This document shows, in pieces, positions 1-8,626 of a stretch of 16,769 bases of DNA. Below the pieces are notes generated by a model. The model was not told the DNA's origin and did no database searches. It saw nothing but the letters and a program-made list of their open reading frames with translations. This stretch comes from Acanthaster planci (lineage: Eukaryota > Echinodermata > Asteroidea > Valvatida > Acanthasteridae). The stretch is from positions 496,092-512,860 of the forward strand of contig NW_019091529.1 in the NCBI RefSeq assembly GCF_001949145.1. The letters run 5' to 3'. A program made the translations under genes and the position numbers. Each line of letters starts with the position of its first letter. Within the stretch, counting starts at the first letter, position 1.

Positions 1-1806
1 CATATGGTGTAGGTAGGCTGCAAACAACTTCTGTCATTTGGGTGAAAAATCCTTTGGACGTCGAGAGAGTGAAAGGCAGGTTGAAGCCCAAAGGTTCTGC
101 CAGTGTAGATGAATCAGAGGAATTTGTAGAACCGTAGATGGACTGAAGGCATGAGAGTAAGCGATTTTCAGATCCACCTAGCCAAGATGGAGTCAGCAGG
201 TGTTAAAACACCTTGGAGTGTTCTGGATGTCTCAATACAAAAATTCTTAGGGATGAATGAACCTCCCTTGTTTTTTTGTGTGTGTATGTGTGTGTCTCCA
301 ATGCCTTCCCATTAGAGTTAGGTGAAGAATCTGGTCGGACAGAGGGGCACTAGAAATTTGAAGGACAGCTGAAAGCAGTTGCAAGCACCCATCTGATTGA
401 CATATATGTAAATAAAGAAGTTGGCGGTCCCCAACAGTGCCCTCTGTGTTATTTGCATGGGCTTAGAGGGGGAGGGCAGTGCTGAACTTGACTGGTGCAC
501 AGGAAGTGAACGAATAGAATGAGTGAGTTAGTTCAATGTGGTTAGCCTTTGATTCCATCATCTCTATGAGTTGCCCCATGAATAAGCCTTTCTTCAAAAA
601 AGGGAGAGGCACTGAACTTTTGCTTTCACGCCCTCATACGAGATGTTCATGGCTTCTATCGCATAAACTCTGCGAGTAAACGATGTGAGGTCGGAGATAA
701 GTGAGAATCGCTCAAGATAGAGTTCTCATCAAGTGTCATAAGAGTGACAGCATAATGGTCTGGAGGGACAAGAGATTTATTTTTAAGCACAGGAGAGATA
801 CTCCAAGAAGAGTGAAATAAAAGGCTGTGCAACAGAGAGTGCAGTGTGAGGCTCTATCCAACTTAAAATTGGGTAACCTCAAGATTGGATTTGTCCTTGT
901 CGAGGAGGCGGCGGCTTGCAAGAAGACTTAGCCAAAACAGCAGATTATAAAGGACAGCCAGTGACTGACACATTCATACATTGGAAAGTCAAAAAGCAGA
1001 ACGGTCATCGTGCATACAATGCGAGCACCCTGGGACGAGCTCATTATTATGGGTGGGGTCCCAAGGCCCCCTTGGGGTCCCTGGTGGGGTATATGGGCAA
1101 TGCCCCAGTGGGTTCCAGGTTCCTGGGTTTTAGCAATTTTTATTCCCAGGCTGGAAAGGTCATCTGGAACAACAATTCTTAATGAAACATGAAACAGAAT
1201 TTGTCATTTTCCCCTGCACCTTCCATAACCACCCTGCAAAAAAAAGCCTCTTCTATGAGTTGTTCAATTTTTTTCTTTCATATTCTCTATTTGTGCATTT
1301 AAATTTCACTTTGTAAAGTTTTGGGCTGCATTACCATTCTTTCAAAAACAATTAATGACATTACAAATATGAAATAACAAGACTGGAAACATACAGTTGC
1401 ATTTGGAGAAGAGCAAGCATGGATGCATGGATTAATCACTTTTTGGAATAAGGATGTCAACTTACTCATGTTGGATTGCAGCTCTTTCCTCTAACTCAAC
1501 TTTTCATGTGCTTTGGTGTTTGGAGGTGATGTGTCAGTCCCTATGGTTCTACGGTCCCTATGGTTCCCCACTATTAGTGCCAAGCAAGGCGTTATGTATT
1601 TTGATATCTTGCCGACAAAAAACAAACTGCTCCCCCTTTGAAGATGAAGAAACGCAGTGATATATTGCTTTATATTCTTCTAGATATATCAGACGGTCAG
1701 CGTAGACACAGCAGACATATACAAGCCCTCCATATACTCGCGCTCACACCCATGACATCGTGTCACAGTCGTCACATGCACAAATGCTGTGTATATCTGC
1801 ATTGGT
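1..1806. other. No recognised gene
   Basis: No frame here resembles a protein I know. The 88-codon plus-strand frame at 916-1182 and the minus-strand frames at 318-500 and 736-921 have ordinary chance character. A G-rich stretch at 1050-1125 (GGGGTCCCAAGGCCCCCTTG and GGTGGGGTATATGGG) looks like part of a dispersed repeat. On the OGDH strand this lies downstream of the last exon seen, so it is probably intron. Confidence 0.5.
277..297 (+). repeat. (TG)n microsatellite
   Basis: Short run of TG repeats with one TATG interruption, following a run of T. Confidence 0.85.
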
Positions 1807-2119
1807 TATGAATCGGAGATGCCACTAGCCTATGCCCCGAAAATCGCACGGTGTCGGTTTCATATGTATTAATGCATGAGTCTGCGTGCATGTACACAAC
1901 GTGCATCTTCATCATGTAGTTGGCTATAAAAACAAAAAAGTTCTTTCTTGATCATCGCTGGTTGATCACAGTCATGAGTTGCAGCCTACATGTAGGCCAG
2001 CATGATGTTTTTTACTCAAAAAGATACAAACATAACGAAAGCTTTCCGCCTGATCGGAAGTATGCAGCATTATGGTCATGACAGTAGTCAGTGGGTTTAG
2101 GCCTACCTGGCAAACGAAG

Positions 2120-2236
2120 CTATCTAACATAAGTAGAAAAGAAATCACCATTGTTATCCTTTTCTTCGAGCCATTTCCACTGAAATTTGTCCTTGATATC
2201 TCTTTCAACATCATGAAGATCCTCGTTTCTGTTGAC
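2120..2236 (-). pseudogene. Transposase N-terminus fragment, copy 1 (W-x-W-L-E-E-K-D family)
   Basis: Read on the minus strand this stretch encodes VNRNEDLHDVERDIKDKF, then QWKWLEEKDNNGD, then STYVR and a TAG stop. It aligns with the other two copies at 8549-8626 and 14456-14574 around WLEEKD-x-x-G and the following (S/T)-x-YV motif. In the 8.3-8.6 kb copy the same stretch leads into a C2H2-type zinc finger, so this is the segment just before the DNA-binding finger of a hAT-like transposase. Here the finger is absent and the frame stops. An in-frame upstream extension to about 2266 is open but has no recognised homology. The fragment sits inside the 1814-2703 element with its 5' side toward the right terminal repeat. 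Confidence 0.68.
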
Positions 2237-2296
2237 AATTAGATGCTGCACTTTGTCAGCCCTTGAACATAAGGTCGATCCACGTGTTGATCATCC

Positions 2297-2313
2297 AACG
2301 TACAATGTACGTT
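2297..2313. repeat. 17 nt perfect palindrome
   Basis: AACGTACA, one A, then TGTACGTT. It lies inside the hAT-like element at 1814-2703. No function is implied; it could be a sub-terminal hairpin or chance in this palindrome-rich DNA. Confidence 0.8.
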
Positions 2314-2603
2314 CGTTGTGTAAGTTCATGCATAGCACATGTCGGATGTGCGTGCATCAAGGTGTCCATGACAAGCGATTAACATGCATCAAAGGTCAAT
2401 ATTTAAACGTATTTCCAGTCACTGAAGACACCACTCAACACTGTCCTTCATATTTTGCACCACAACATGACTGAAGTAAGCACTCTGCTGACGACTGCGC
2501 ACAAGATTAAATACCCAGTCGTGCGGTGCAGGATACGTGCGCATCATAGATTGGCTTCCAGTCTTTTGTTCTTTATTCAATTTTGTCAATGTTGGAAACA
2601 TTG

Positions 2604-2690
2604 AAGGGGGAAACGTAAAAAAATCGGATTTGGGGAGAAAAATATTAAAAAGTCGGATTTTTTATTAAAATCAGAAAAGTGGCATCTCTG
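2604..2690. repeat. A/T-rich CGGATTTTT repeat at the right end of the hAT-like element
   Basis: The stretch carries repeated AATCGGATTT and GTCGGATTTTTT motifs and ends AAATCAGAAAAGTGGCATCTCTG. A similar arrangement ends at about 3283 (AAATCAGAACAGTTGCACTCTAACTGG) in the same orientation. The two look like related element ends. Confidence 0.55.
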
Positions 2691-2710
2691 TATGAAATCT
2701 CTGTATGAAT

Positions 2711-3100
2711 AGGCTCATTCATAAATGGCAATATCTTTTTTTTCCCCATAATTATTGGACGATGCATACAAAAAAGATTTACAAAAAAATCATATTAATT
2801 CATACTAAACAACAAAATGTAAAACGAGGGAGTTTTGGAGAGGACACACAGAAGTAAATAATGCCATGGTTTCATTAATTTTTGTCCCTTTACATGCCAA
2901 CCTTGTTCCCATTCACACGAGCTTGCTGCACTAGGAGGTCCAAAGGAATGCACATGCTGCCCATGGAGTCGAGGTTGGCATTCCTATCACTTGGCTTTGG
3001 CTTGAAATTACACATAAATTTACAGGTACGGTTGTGGCTACACCCACTTTCCATACAGTCATGTGTAAATTGAAGCCGCAACCAACCGATTTGGGCACAA
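2711..3100. other. No recognised gene; weak Cys-rich frame
   Basis: AT-rich with T and A runs to about 2880. A minus-strand frame (3081-2890) contains a C-x4-G-C-x4-T-C-x3-C arrangement, CMESGCSHNRTCKFMC. It overlaps open frames on both strands, matches no domain I know and lacks convincing splice sites. Confidence 0.4.
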
Positions 3101-3126
3101 ACAGCACGTATGTGAGTACGTGCTGT
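3101..3126. repeat. Hairpin, 10 bp perfect arms
   Basis: ACAGCACGTA and TACGTGCTGT are exact reverse complements around a 6 nt loop (TGTGAG). It stands in intronic or intergenic DNA between two repeat ends. Confidence 0.8.
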
Positions 3127-3169
3127 ATGAGGAATGATAAGGATGAGTGAACTTTTGTGACAATCCGCA

Positions 3170-3283
3170 GAAATTGGAAGATTTTTTTCAGATTTTTTTC
3201 TTCCAAAAATAGGGAAATATTAACATTCTGATTTTTAGGCCTTTTAAAACTCAAAAATCAGAACAGTTGCACTCTAACTGGAA
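3170..3283. repeat. Possible second element end, related to 2604-2690
   Basis: The segment has T-rich runs (GATTTTTTTCAGATTTTTTTC) followed by two AAATCAGAA-like ends and GTTGCACTCTAACTGG. It parallels the right end of the 1814-2703 element, but I found neither a matching left terminus nor a target duplication. It may be a solo or truncated end. Confidence 0.35.
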
Positions 3284-3452
3284 CAGATGGCAGGTCTGCA
3301 CATCATATACATGTATATGTGAAACTTATATGGTGTGTATAGTGCAAAGTACATGTAAGAAGGATAAATATTTCAATCTCCATGCATGAGGTGAACACCT
3401 TAGCCTTAGCAAACAGAGGCAGTGGTGCTCCAGGGCCCTACTTATACCCTGA

Positions 3453-3460
3453 TTTGTAAC
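3453..3460. repeat. Target-site duplication, left copy (TTTGTAAC)
   Basis: Exact 8 bp match to 3650-3657, bracketing the MITE. This preserves the pre-insertion site, which would have been a single TTTGTAAC in the OGDH intron. Confidence 0.88.
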
Positions 3461-3649
3461 CAGTGGCATAACTAGGGTGCTACAGCTGAGGGGGCACATG
3501 GGGTGCACAATTTTTTTTTCCAGGGGGCACTGAAAATAATTGAACTTAGTATATATATTTTTTGTCAATTTCAAAATTTCAAGGGGAGGGCCACCCGGGG
3601 GGACAGGCCTCCTTTGGGGGCATGTCCCCCCCCCGTAGCTACACCACTG
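3461..3649. mobile_element. 189 bp hAT MITE with 8 bp target-site duplication
   Basis: The element starts CAGTGGCATAACTAGGG (3461) and ends CCGTAGCTACACCACTG (3649). The ends are imperfect inverted repeats; in the same orientation the right end reads CAGTGGTGTAGCTACGG. It is flanked by an exact 8 bp direct repeat, TTTGTAAC, at 3453-3460 and 3650-3657. CAG…CTG ends with 8 bp duplications are diagnostic of hAT transposons. The interior has G/C runs near the ends and no coding capacity, as in a MITE. It sits in the OGDH intron about 30 bp from the donor of the 3688-3804 exon. Confidence 0.9.
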
Positions 3650-3657
3650 TTTGTAAC
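3650..3657. repeat. Target-site duplication, right copy (TTTGTAAC)
   Basis: Exact 8 bp match to 3453-3460 on the other side of the MITE. Confidence 0.88.
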
Positions 3658-3687
3658 TTTGTCCCTCATGAGGCTGGTTAATCCTAC

Positions 3688-3804
3688 CTCCATGAAGGTT
3701 GTAATCCTCTGGCACACTGCTGAATTTCTCCCCAATATCTCTGAGAATGTCCTCACTGATCCCAGTGGGTGGGTAGCGAAGGGGCACATCACTCTTGAAA
3801 AAAC
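3688..3804 (-). CDS. OGDH: OGDH internal exon (fourth), 38 codons plus split codons
   Basis: The exon completes the split Gly codon of the previous exon (G + GT), then encodes FFKSDVPLRYPPTGISEDIL, followed by a segment ending PEDYNLHG plus one base. It matches the OGDH stretch that in animals reads GFF…PTG-x-x-x-D-x-L-x-x-IG, followed by a V/P-rich part and a HGG or HKG motif. The acceptor is AAATCAAG, with a weak pyrimidine tract; the donor is GTAGGA, phase 1. The intron to the previous exon is only 145 bp (3805-3949). The open frame runs on past the donor into a transposon, but that extension is intronic read-through. The next OGDH exon (expected to hold the WALAE and LSGQDVERGTFSHRH motifs) was not found in 1-3687. 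Confidence 0.92.
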
Positions 3805-3949
3805 CTTGATTTACAAACAATCATATTTCCATAATAAATACCATGTATAAATGAACATCTTGAACTTAACTTTAAGTTAATACCCAAAAGCAAAATTTGT
3901 CAACATTTTTTCTCAGGTCGGCAATAATTTGATGATTTAGAAAACAGAC

Positions 3950-4052
3950 CTGTCCAGGGAGAATCCAGCCAATCAGAATTCTTGACATGCGCAATTGTCT
4001 TTGCATTCTGATAAGCATCTTCACAGATCTTGTCGTAGCCTGCAAGTTCTTC
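3950..4052 (-). CDS. OGDH: OGDH internal exon (third), 34 codons plus 1 nt
   Basis: This exon encodes [18 protein letters not shown] and then a segment ending DWLDSPWT plus the first base of a Gly codon. It matches the animal OGDH stretch (E-Y/F-E-E-E-x-x-x-YDKICE-A … WLDSPW-G) that follows the previous exon with no missing residues. The acceptor is GTGTGTGTAG before GAA, with a TG-rich tract; the donor is GTCTGT after ACAG, giving a phase 1 junction. The intron separating it from the 4457-4609 exon is 404 bp (4053-4456). It was too short to show as a long open frame and was found by looking for the residues expected after QEFE. Confidence 0.93.
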
Positions 4053-4456
4053 CTACACACACAAAACACAGTGATCCGACTAGTAGTGATGAAGTTGACT
4101 CAAAACAAAATTTCAACAAAGGTGTTGACCAGTGGGCTTAAGGAATACCTTATAAGTACAGAAAATAATGATGAACATATAGCATTTAGTCAATCCTGTT
4201 TGAGTTGCATCTTCTGCTTTTGTTAGACATTAATGTATCAGTTTGCCGAGCACCCTTAATTCTCATGAACAACCAAACCCGAGACAGAAATATAGTATTA
4301 CAAGCTTTCACCTATTACTATAGGGCCAGTTTTAGAAAAGAAAATGAGACTGAAAAAATGACGTGTGATAGACTTCTGGAAAGTTATTCATTTCCACTAC
4401 CTACATTTTTCACACATGGTAAGATACTTCCCAACCACAGACATGTCCTGTCCTAC

Positions 4457-4609
4457 CTCAAATTCTTGCTGTGTCATGACACCTTCTTTGATCTTAGCCT
4501 CTGCATATGTGGACAGCACAGGCTGGTGGCTGCGGATTTTCTTGTACATTAGGGGCTGAGTGAACATAGGCTCGTCCATCTCATTGTGACCATTGCGGCG
4601 GTAACACAC
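4457..4609 (-). CDS. OGDH: OGDH internal exon (second), 51 codons
   Basis: This exon continues OGDH directly from the exon ending at 16009. It opens with [16 protein letters not shown], the most conserved stretch of the 2-oxoglutarate dehydrogenase E1 family, followed by TQPLMYKKI and a more variable helical part ending in TQQEFE. The acceptor is TTGATAG before GTG TGT TAC and the donor is GTAGGA after GAG; both junctions are phase 0. The GTG at 4609 is a Val codon inside the protein, not a start codon. DHTKD1 would read CYRQWGHNELDEP, so OGDH is the better match. Between this exon and the previous one lies an 11,399 bp intron filled with transposon remnants. Confidence 0.96.
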
Positions 4610-4619
4610 CTATCAATAA

Positions 4620-5450
4620 AATCAATATGCATTTCAGCAAAAAACATTTCTGACTGGCCAATCCAATACAGCCAAACCTTCATATAGACCTTTCCATTTT
4701 AGTTCATTTGGATATGGCCTGCTTTTTCGTCTAAGGAGGACACCCGACCTTCATTTCATCTCACACCTGGTCACACTCCTAGTAAATACCATCTACCTAA
4801 TCTGGGGCAGTATTTGATTCATGAAGAAGAAACAAAATGTACAGAAGAAATCGGCAAATATGAAACAGGTAAAAAGAAGCAAGGCTCGGGGAGATGCTGT
4901 GCTGTTATAGGTTGCACTATTAATAGCAAAAAACTGCAGTAGCGGATCCATTGCAGTAGCGGATCCATTCACCTAAACTACATTTAGAATGTAGGTGCAA
5001 GCAACCATGGCAACTTCACCGCTTCCCAGGACATCTCAAGAATGACAAAATCCGCAAATAGTGCATTGCCAACCATCAACAAAAAACTAAGCATATTAAA
5101 ACAGCTGGGTAAGTATGGTGACAGCTTTACATTTCTGGAAGGAGATTTTTTTATTGTTTCCAATCTTTTCATTTCAGCCTCTTCTGTAACTAGTACTGTG
5201 TAACCATAAAGGAATAACAACACATTATTCCTCCATGGTGTAACTAATGCTTGTTACTGTTCAGAGCAATCTTGTAGACTCTTTTCTTATGCGAAATTTA
5301 TTGTAGGCCCACTCCTCCAGAGTTGATTATTCTATAAATGGTTTTCTTTCAAATGCAAATTAACTGGGATGGAGTACAATTGATTTGTACAAGATTGAAG
5401 TGAATATTGCACTAAACATGCATTATTAAACATGTACATGTAGGCTCTAA
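4620..5450. other. Intronic sequence, no gene
   Basis: Apart from the tandem 17 bp repeat and a possible MITE-like end (TACAGCCAAACCTTCATATAG at 4667), I see only ordinary intron. Confidence 0.5.
4935..4968. repeat. Two exact tandem copies of a 17 bp unit
   Basis: TGCAGTAGCGGATCCAT is repeated head to tail (4935-4951, 4952-4968) with no mismatch. This indicates a recent slippage or duplication event in the OGDH intron. Confidence 0.93.
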
Positions 5451-5480
5451 TACAGTAAAATCTCGATAACCCAAAGTCGG

Positions 5481-5601
5481 TTAACTCGAAACTCCACTTA
5501 ACTCGAAGAATAATCAATTCCTGCTGAAAGAATAGGCTTTTATGTACAAAAACATATCTGTAACTCGAACTGCTCACATTGCCGGATTCGTTTACCTCGA
5601 A
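5481..5601 (+). repeat. Sub-terminal TAACTCGAA repeat cluster (left)
   Basis: TTAACTCGAA occurs at 5481-5490 and 5498-5507, TAACTCGAA at 5561-5569 and the variant TACCTCGAA at 5593-5601. One more exact TAACTCGAA occurs near the other end at 6556-6564. Iterated sub-terminal motifs like this are often transposase-binding sites; that role is inferred. Confidence 0.7.
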
Positions 5602-5970
5602 GTTTTTGTGTAGCAGATCCAAAAGAAGCCGCCGCCAAAATACTTCCAGAAAGTGCGGGTCTAGTAATGAATCATTTCTGACATGCACACTTCGTCTTTT
5701 CACACCGGAACACTTGCAAGTGCGCTACCATGATGATCGATCTTGACACATAAACCACACCGTGACCGCAAAATCCGACTTGCAGGAATTGGCCCAATTG
5801 TTACCGTGGGTCCATTGTAGCCAGTGCGTCGGCAGGCCAACTGATGGCTCTTTGCAGTGGCTGCAGCAATGCATTGGAGATCTTTTGTGTCTGCCACACG
5901 TGCCACACGTACGGTCTGGCCCAACTGCTTGCGCTCACCCGTGCAATGGCTGCCCAATTAGAGCCACAAA

Positions 5971-5994
5971 CCACTGCATGTGAGCATGCAGTGG
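5971..5994. repeat. Hairpin, 10 bp perfect arms
   Basis: CCACTGCATG and CATGCAGTGG are separated by TGAG. It lies inside the pogo-like element. Confidence 0.85.
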
Positions 5995-6627
5995 ACCAAC
6001 CATGTGACTGCAACGCAGAGCTTTTGCGTAGCCAAATCTCACTCCCAAAAAATAAACAAAAGTTTGATAATAAAGAACGAAGAACAAAAAATAAAAACAG
6101 ACACCAATGGCATTTTTGTTTTTACCAAATTTTATTGAAGTGCAAAAAGATGCGCCCTCATATGATGAAAAAAGTCGTCTGACTCATTGGGAAACCCTGC
6201 CCGAGTACGCATGTGCAAGGCGCTGCGTTAAGGTGTGTGGTATCAGAAATGGGACCACCACAATGCGTCACACATGCACAACGTAAAAGAAAGATTTGCC
6301 TCGCAAAGGTACACAGCTTAAATGACTTACAATACATGTAATGTATTGTATATCAGCTGATTGACAACAAAAATCCTCAGCAAAATTGTCTTTCTATGAA
6401 CAAAAACTTGTGGCATCGAAGTAGAAGATAACCCCAATGTCATTTCAAAAGTCATCATAGGGAGATTTACAGTAACTGTGCGTCAGCGTATAGGTACATG
6501 TTATGATACACGTCGCAATGATGACTTAACTTCAAAAGCAATCGGGACCTTCTTTTAACTCGAATTTTGGATAACTCAATTTTTTGGTCCATTCCCCACA
6601 AATTCAAGGTATTGAGATTTCACTGTA

Positions 6628-7923
6628 GTTACCAAATTTTGAATTTGATTAGTAAGAAGGTTTAAGTTAACGTTTAGTAGGAAGGAGAACCTTTTTGACT
6701 GGAAGCATTGCTGAATTATGAAAGAATGGTTGTAATTATAGGCCCTGCAACTCCCAGCATCCCTGTAAGTCATCTAGGCTAGTATTGTTATAGTAGTAGG
6801 CCTACAAACATTTGTATTTGTTTTGAACAGGTACATGTATGTTCAAATGCACTTTCCAGACGGTGGGCCAACTGTTACTCATCCATACCCAGTGTATATG
6901 TAAAGTTTCTTTGCCTTTCTGAGCCATTCAGCTCCACTTGGTTTTATTACAGAGGTTTCCTAGTCCATTCATTTTTTTTAGGAAGGATGATCAAGTCAGC
7001 CTCAATATCCCTGCAGTTGAAACAAGTCTCCTCTATCAAACCCCAATTTCCGCTATGTTGTCCTTCACAGCTTTATACCTGTACTCACATAATTGGAGGT
7101 TCCTGTGTTATACATTCTTTGCTGTGTATATTAATGATGCAGTCAGTTCATGTCATACACTTGGAAGCAACTGTTATTCTATAGGCAGTTTAATGCCAGT
7201 GTAATTTCATACTCAGTGATGACTCCCAGACCTGTGAGTCACACTCGGTGTGACTCACAGTTCTGGTATTACTCAGTGATGTACATCTTTCCTTTGCTAC
7301 TTTGTAACCAGAAGCAGCTTTCAGTTGGAAGGCCTCCTCCATGTCACTGCACAGTATTCAAAGAAAGAAGAAAAGGAAAGTACCAGAAGACTGATGAAGC
7401 AAAATTCAGCCACAGCCCCTCACCAAGGCAAACACAGCATCTCAACGATACAAAACAACAGACCAGAAATAAAGGATGCTGCAATTCAGTGGTACGATGG
7501 AACTAATGTTAACCACACATACTGCATTTTCCCCGGCCAGCAAGAAGCTAACTCAAAGGAGACTCCGACAGAAAGTAAACCCGATTTACTGTAGCTGCTG
7601 GTGATTTCATTGTCAAAAATAGCATGTTTTAAACTGGCCTCCAGGTTCTAGATGCTCTGTGGTGCAATCTGAGGCATTTTCTGGCACATTTTCCTGACAT
7701 TTTCTCCTGTTTACAGCAAGAGATTAAGGTGAGATTTGTGGGCCTAAATTGAACAAGTTGGCATCTCTGTAGACAGGGTCAGAAAATACACCAAATATAA
7801 GGAAACTGTGCCACTCTGAAACCTAATTAATGTGACTAAAGGCTAGCAGGAGCTCTGCATATGACTCAAGACATCATACTTACGCTACAGGTACAGGACA
7901 ATATGTTTTCCTCCAAGCGTTCC
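6628..7923. other. Intronic sequence, no recognised gene
   Basis: Contains the hairpin at 7210-7281 and a GTTGGCATCTCTG sequence at 7757-7769 that resembles the terminal repeat of the 1814-2703 element. The plus-strand frame 7325-7594 (Lys/Gln-rich) has no recognisable motif. Confidence 0.45.
7210..7281. repeat. 41 nt hairpin framed by a 12 bp direct repeat
   Basis: TACTCAGTGATG occurs at 7210-7221 and again at 7270-7281. Between them is an inverted repeat with 19 nt arms (7226-7244 and 7248-7266), one mismatch and a 3 nt loop. The inner 13 bp, CTGTGAGTCACAC with GTGTGACTCACAG, is perfect. The combination of direct repeat and hairpin resembles a small foldback insertion, though a 12 bp target duplication is not typical of a family I can name. 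Confidence 0.8.
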
Positions 7924-8626
7924 TCATGATGGATATCCATGATTGATATCCTGGGCAATTTTATGAACGGCTGTCTTTCTTCCAGATGGGTTTCCATGGA
8001 CTGGACGTTTGACAATATCCACTTTCATTCTCTTGGAAGTTGCTTCCTTCTCTTTCCTGGTTGCCTCTAACCTCCGCTTGTACCTACCATTAGCAGTCTG
8101 CATATGGTAGATGAGGGATCTGTCCACAGGACTCTTAATGACATCCTTTCTACGGTACAACTGTAAGCTTGTGGTATGCTTTGAGCGCAGTTCGTACTTT
8201 ATAGACTGCATCGCAGATAATGTCTCCGCTTCAAGTCTATTGGCCTTGGAACTGATGAGGTCATTCACAGTGGAAAAGGATCTCTCCCCTTCAGGCAGCT
8301 GGTGGGTCATCTACACAGTCAACTACTGCCCGGCTGGCTGCAAAAACGGCTGGACTGGTAGGTGTATTGTTCCTTACCTCACGTATTTTGCCATGTTTCT
8401 TTGACTTGGCATGGTTTTTCAAGTCCTTCTTACCAAAAGAGCTGTACTTGAGTCCGTCATTGCACCACGAACAAATTGCATATGCGGGGTGGTCTATTTT
8501 CTGGACGTAATCCGACAAAACATCTCCGTTGCAATCCTTCTCCTCCAATCATTTCCAACAACAGACATTTCTGATATTTTTGTTGACGTCCTCTATATTG
8601 TGTGACCAATCTACCACTTTGTACAT
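7924..8626 (-). pseudogene. hAT-like transposase, middle deleted and broken (copy 2)
   Basis: This is a transposase remnant read from an ATG at 8626-8624. The first 25 codons (MYKVVDWSHNIEDVN … CCWK) end at a TGA (8551-8549) where relatives have Trp. The frame then continues LEEKDCNGDVLSDYV into a zinc finger, C-S-W-C followed by GKKDLKNHAKSKKH, a C2H2/BED-like DNA-binding finger. It stops at about 8295. Reading then shifts one frame to LPEGERSFSTVNDLISSKAN, continuing RLEAETLSAMQSIKYEL, which resembles the C-terminal dimerisation region of hAT transposases. A basic tail ends at 7924. A full hAT transposase is 500-700 residues, so the whole DDE catalytic core between finger and dimerisation domain is missing. 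Two lesions plus the deletion make it non-functional. Terminal repeats were not found. Confidence 0.75.
8295..8470 (-). other. C2H2/BED-like zinc finger region of the broken transposase
   Basis: The minus-strand frame gives AICSWCNDGLKYSSFGKKDL followed by KNHAKSKKHGK. The pattern is C-x2-C, a spacer of about 17 residues, then H-x5-H, the usual layout of BED-type and related fingers at the N-terminus of hAT transposases. The low-coordinate limit is where the frame is lost at the deletion joint. Confidence 0.65.

Larger units (their letters stand above)
1814..2703. mobile_element. hAT-like element, internally deleted, with transposase N-terminal fragment
   Basis: The left end reads CGGAGATGCCACT at 1814-1826. 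The right end reads AGTGGCATCTCTG at 2678-2690, the reverse complement of the left with one mismatch. The sequence TATGAAT flanks the element on the left (1807-1813). It occurs again on the right at 2704-2710, after a short tandem duplication of CTCTGTATGAA. Seven to eight base target duplications fit the hAT superfamily. The interior near the right end is rich in AAAATCGGATTTTT-like sequence. A piece of transposase N-terminus (2120-2236, minus strand) lies inside, but the catalytic part is missing. The exact right boundary (2690 or 2703) is uncertain because of the duplication. Confidence 0.66.
5453..6625. mobile_element. Non-autonomous pogo/Tc1-mariner-like element, 1173 bp
   Basis: The left end is CAGTAAAATCTCGATAACC (5453). 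The right end, read inward on the minus strand, is CAGTGAAATCTCAATACC (from 6625). The two match except at a few positions. TA lies immediately outside both ends (5451-5452 and 6626-6627), the TA target duplication of Tc1/mariner elements. CAGTNAAATCTCGATAA ends and internal TAACTCGAA units resemble pogo/Tigger-type elements. No CENP-B-like helix-turn-helix or DDE transposase frame is visible inside. The interior, including a GC-richer stretch (about 5700-6020), is unassigned, so it is a non-autonomous derivative. Confidence 0.82.

Noticed and set aside
2890-3081. Cys-rich frame (CMESGCSHNRTC…) as a secreted or transposase domain
   Set aside because: No family recognised, overlapping frames are open on both strands, and no splice sites or partner exons were found.
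3380-3452. Next OGDH exon after HGG (a GISRALE-like stretch)
   Set aside because: The resemblance is limited to a few residues, the expected GEMV…WALAE continuation is absent, and splice signals do not fit.
3326-3820. 164-codon minus-strand open frame as one gene
   Set aside because: Only the first 39 or so codons are OGDH exon; after the GTAGGA donor the frame runs through the hAT MITE and unrelated intron by chance.
7325-7594. 89-codon Lys/Gln-rich plus-strand frame as a gene
   Set aside because: No motif, no splice context, and other frames are equally open; looks like chance.
7590-7645. A second copy of the YqaJ linker (CTATTTTTGACAA … CCAGCAGCTAC on the minus strand)
   Set aside because: Only about 25 bases resemble 10400-10455 and the similarity does not extend on either side.
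7757-7769. GTTGGCATCTCTG as the end of the transposase copy at 7924-8626
   Set aside because: Its orientation is opposite to that expected for the 3' terminal repeat of that copy, and no partner end was found.
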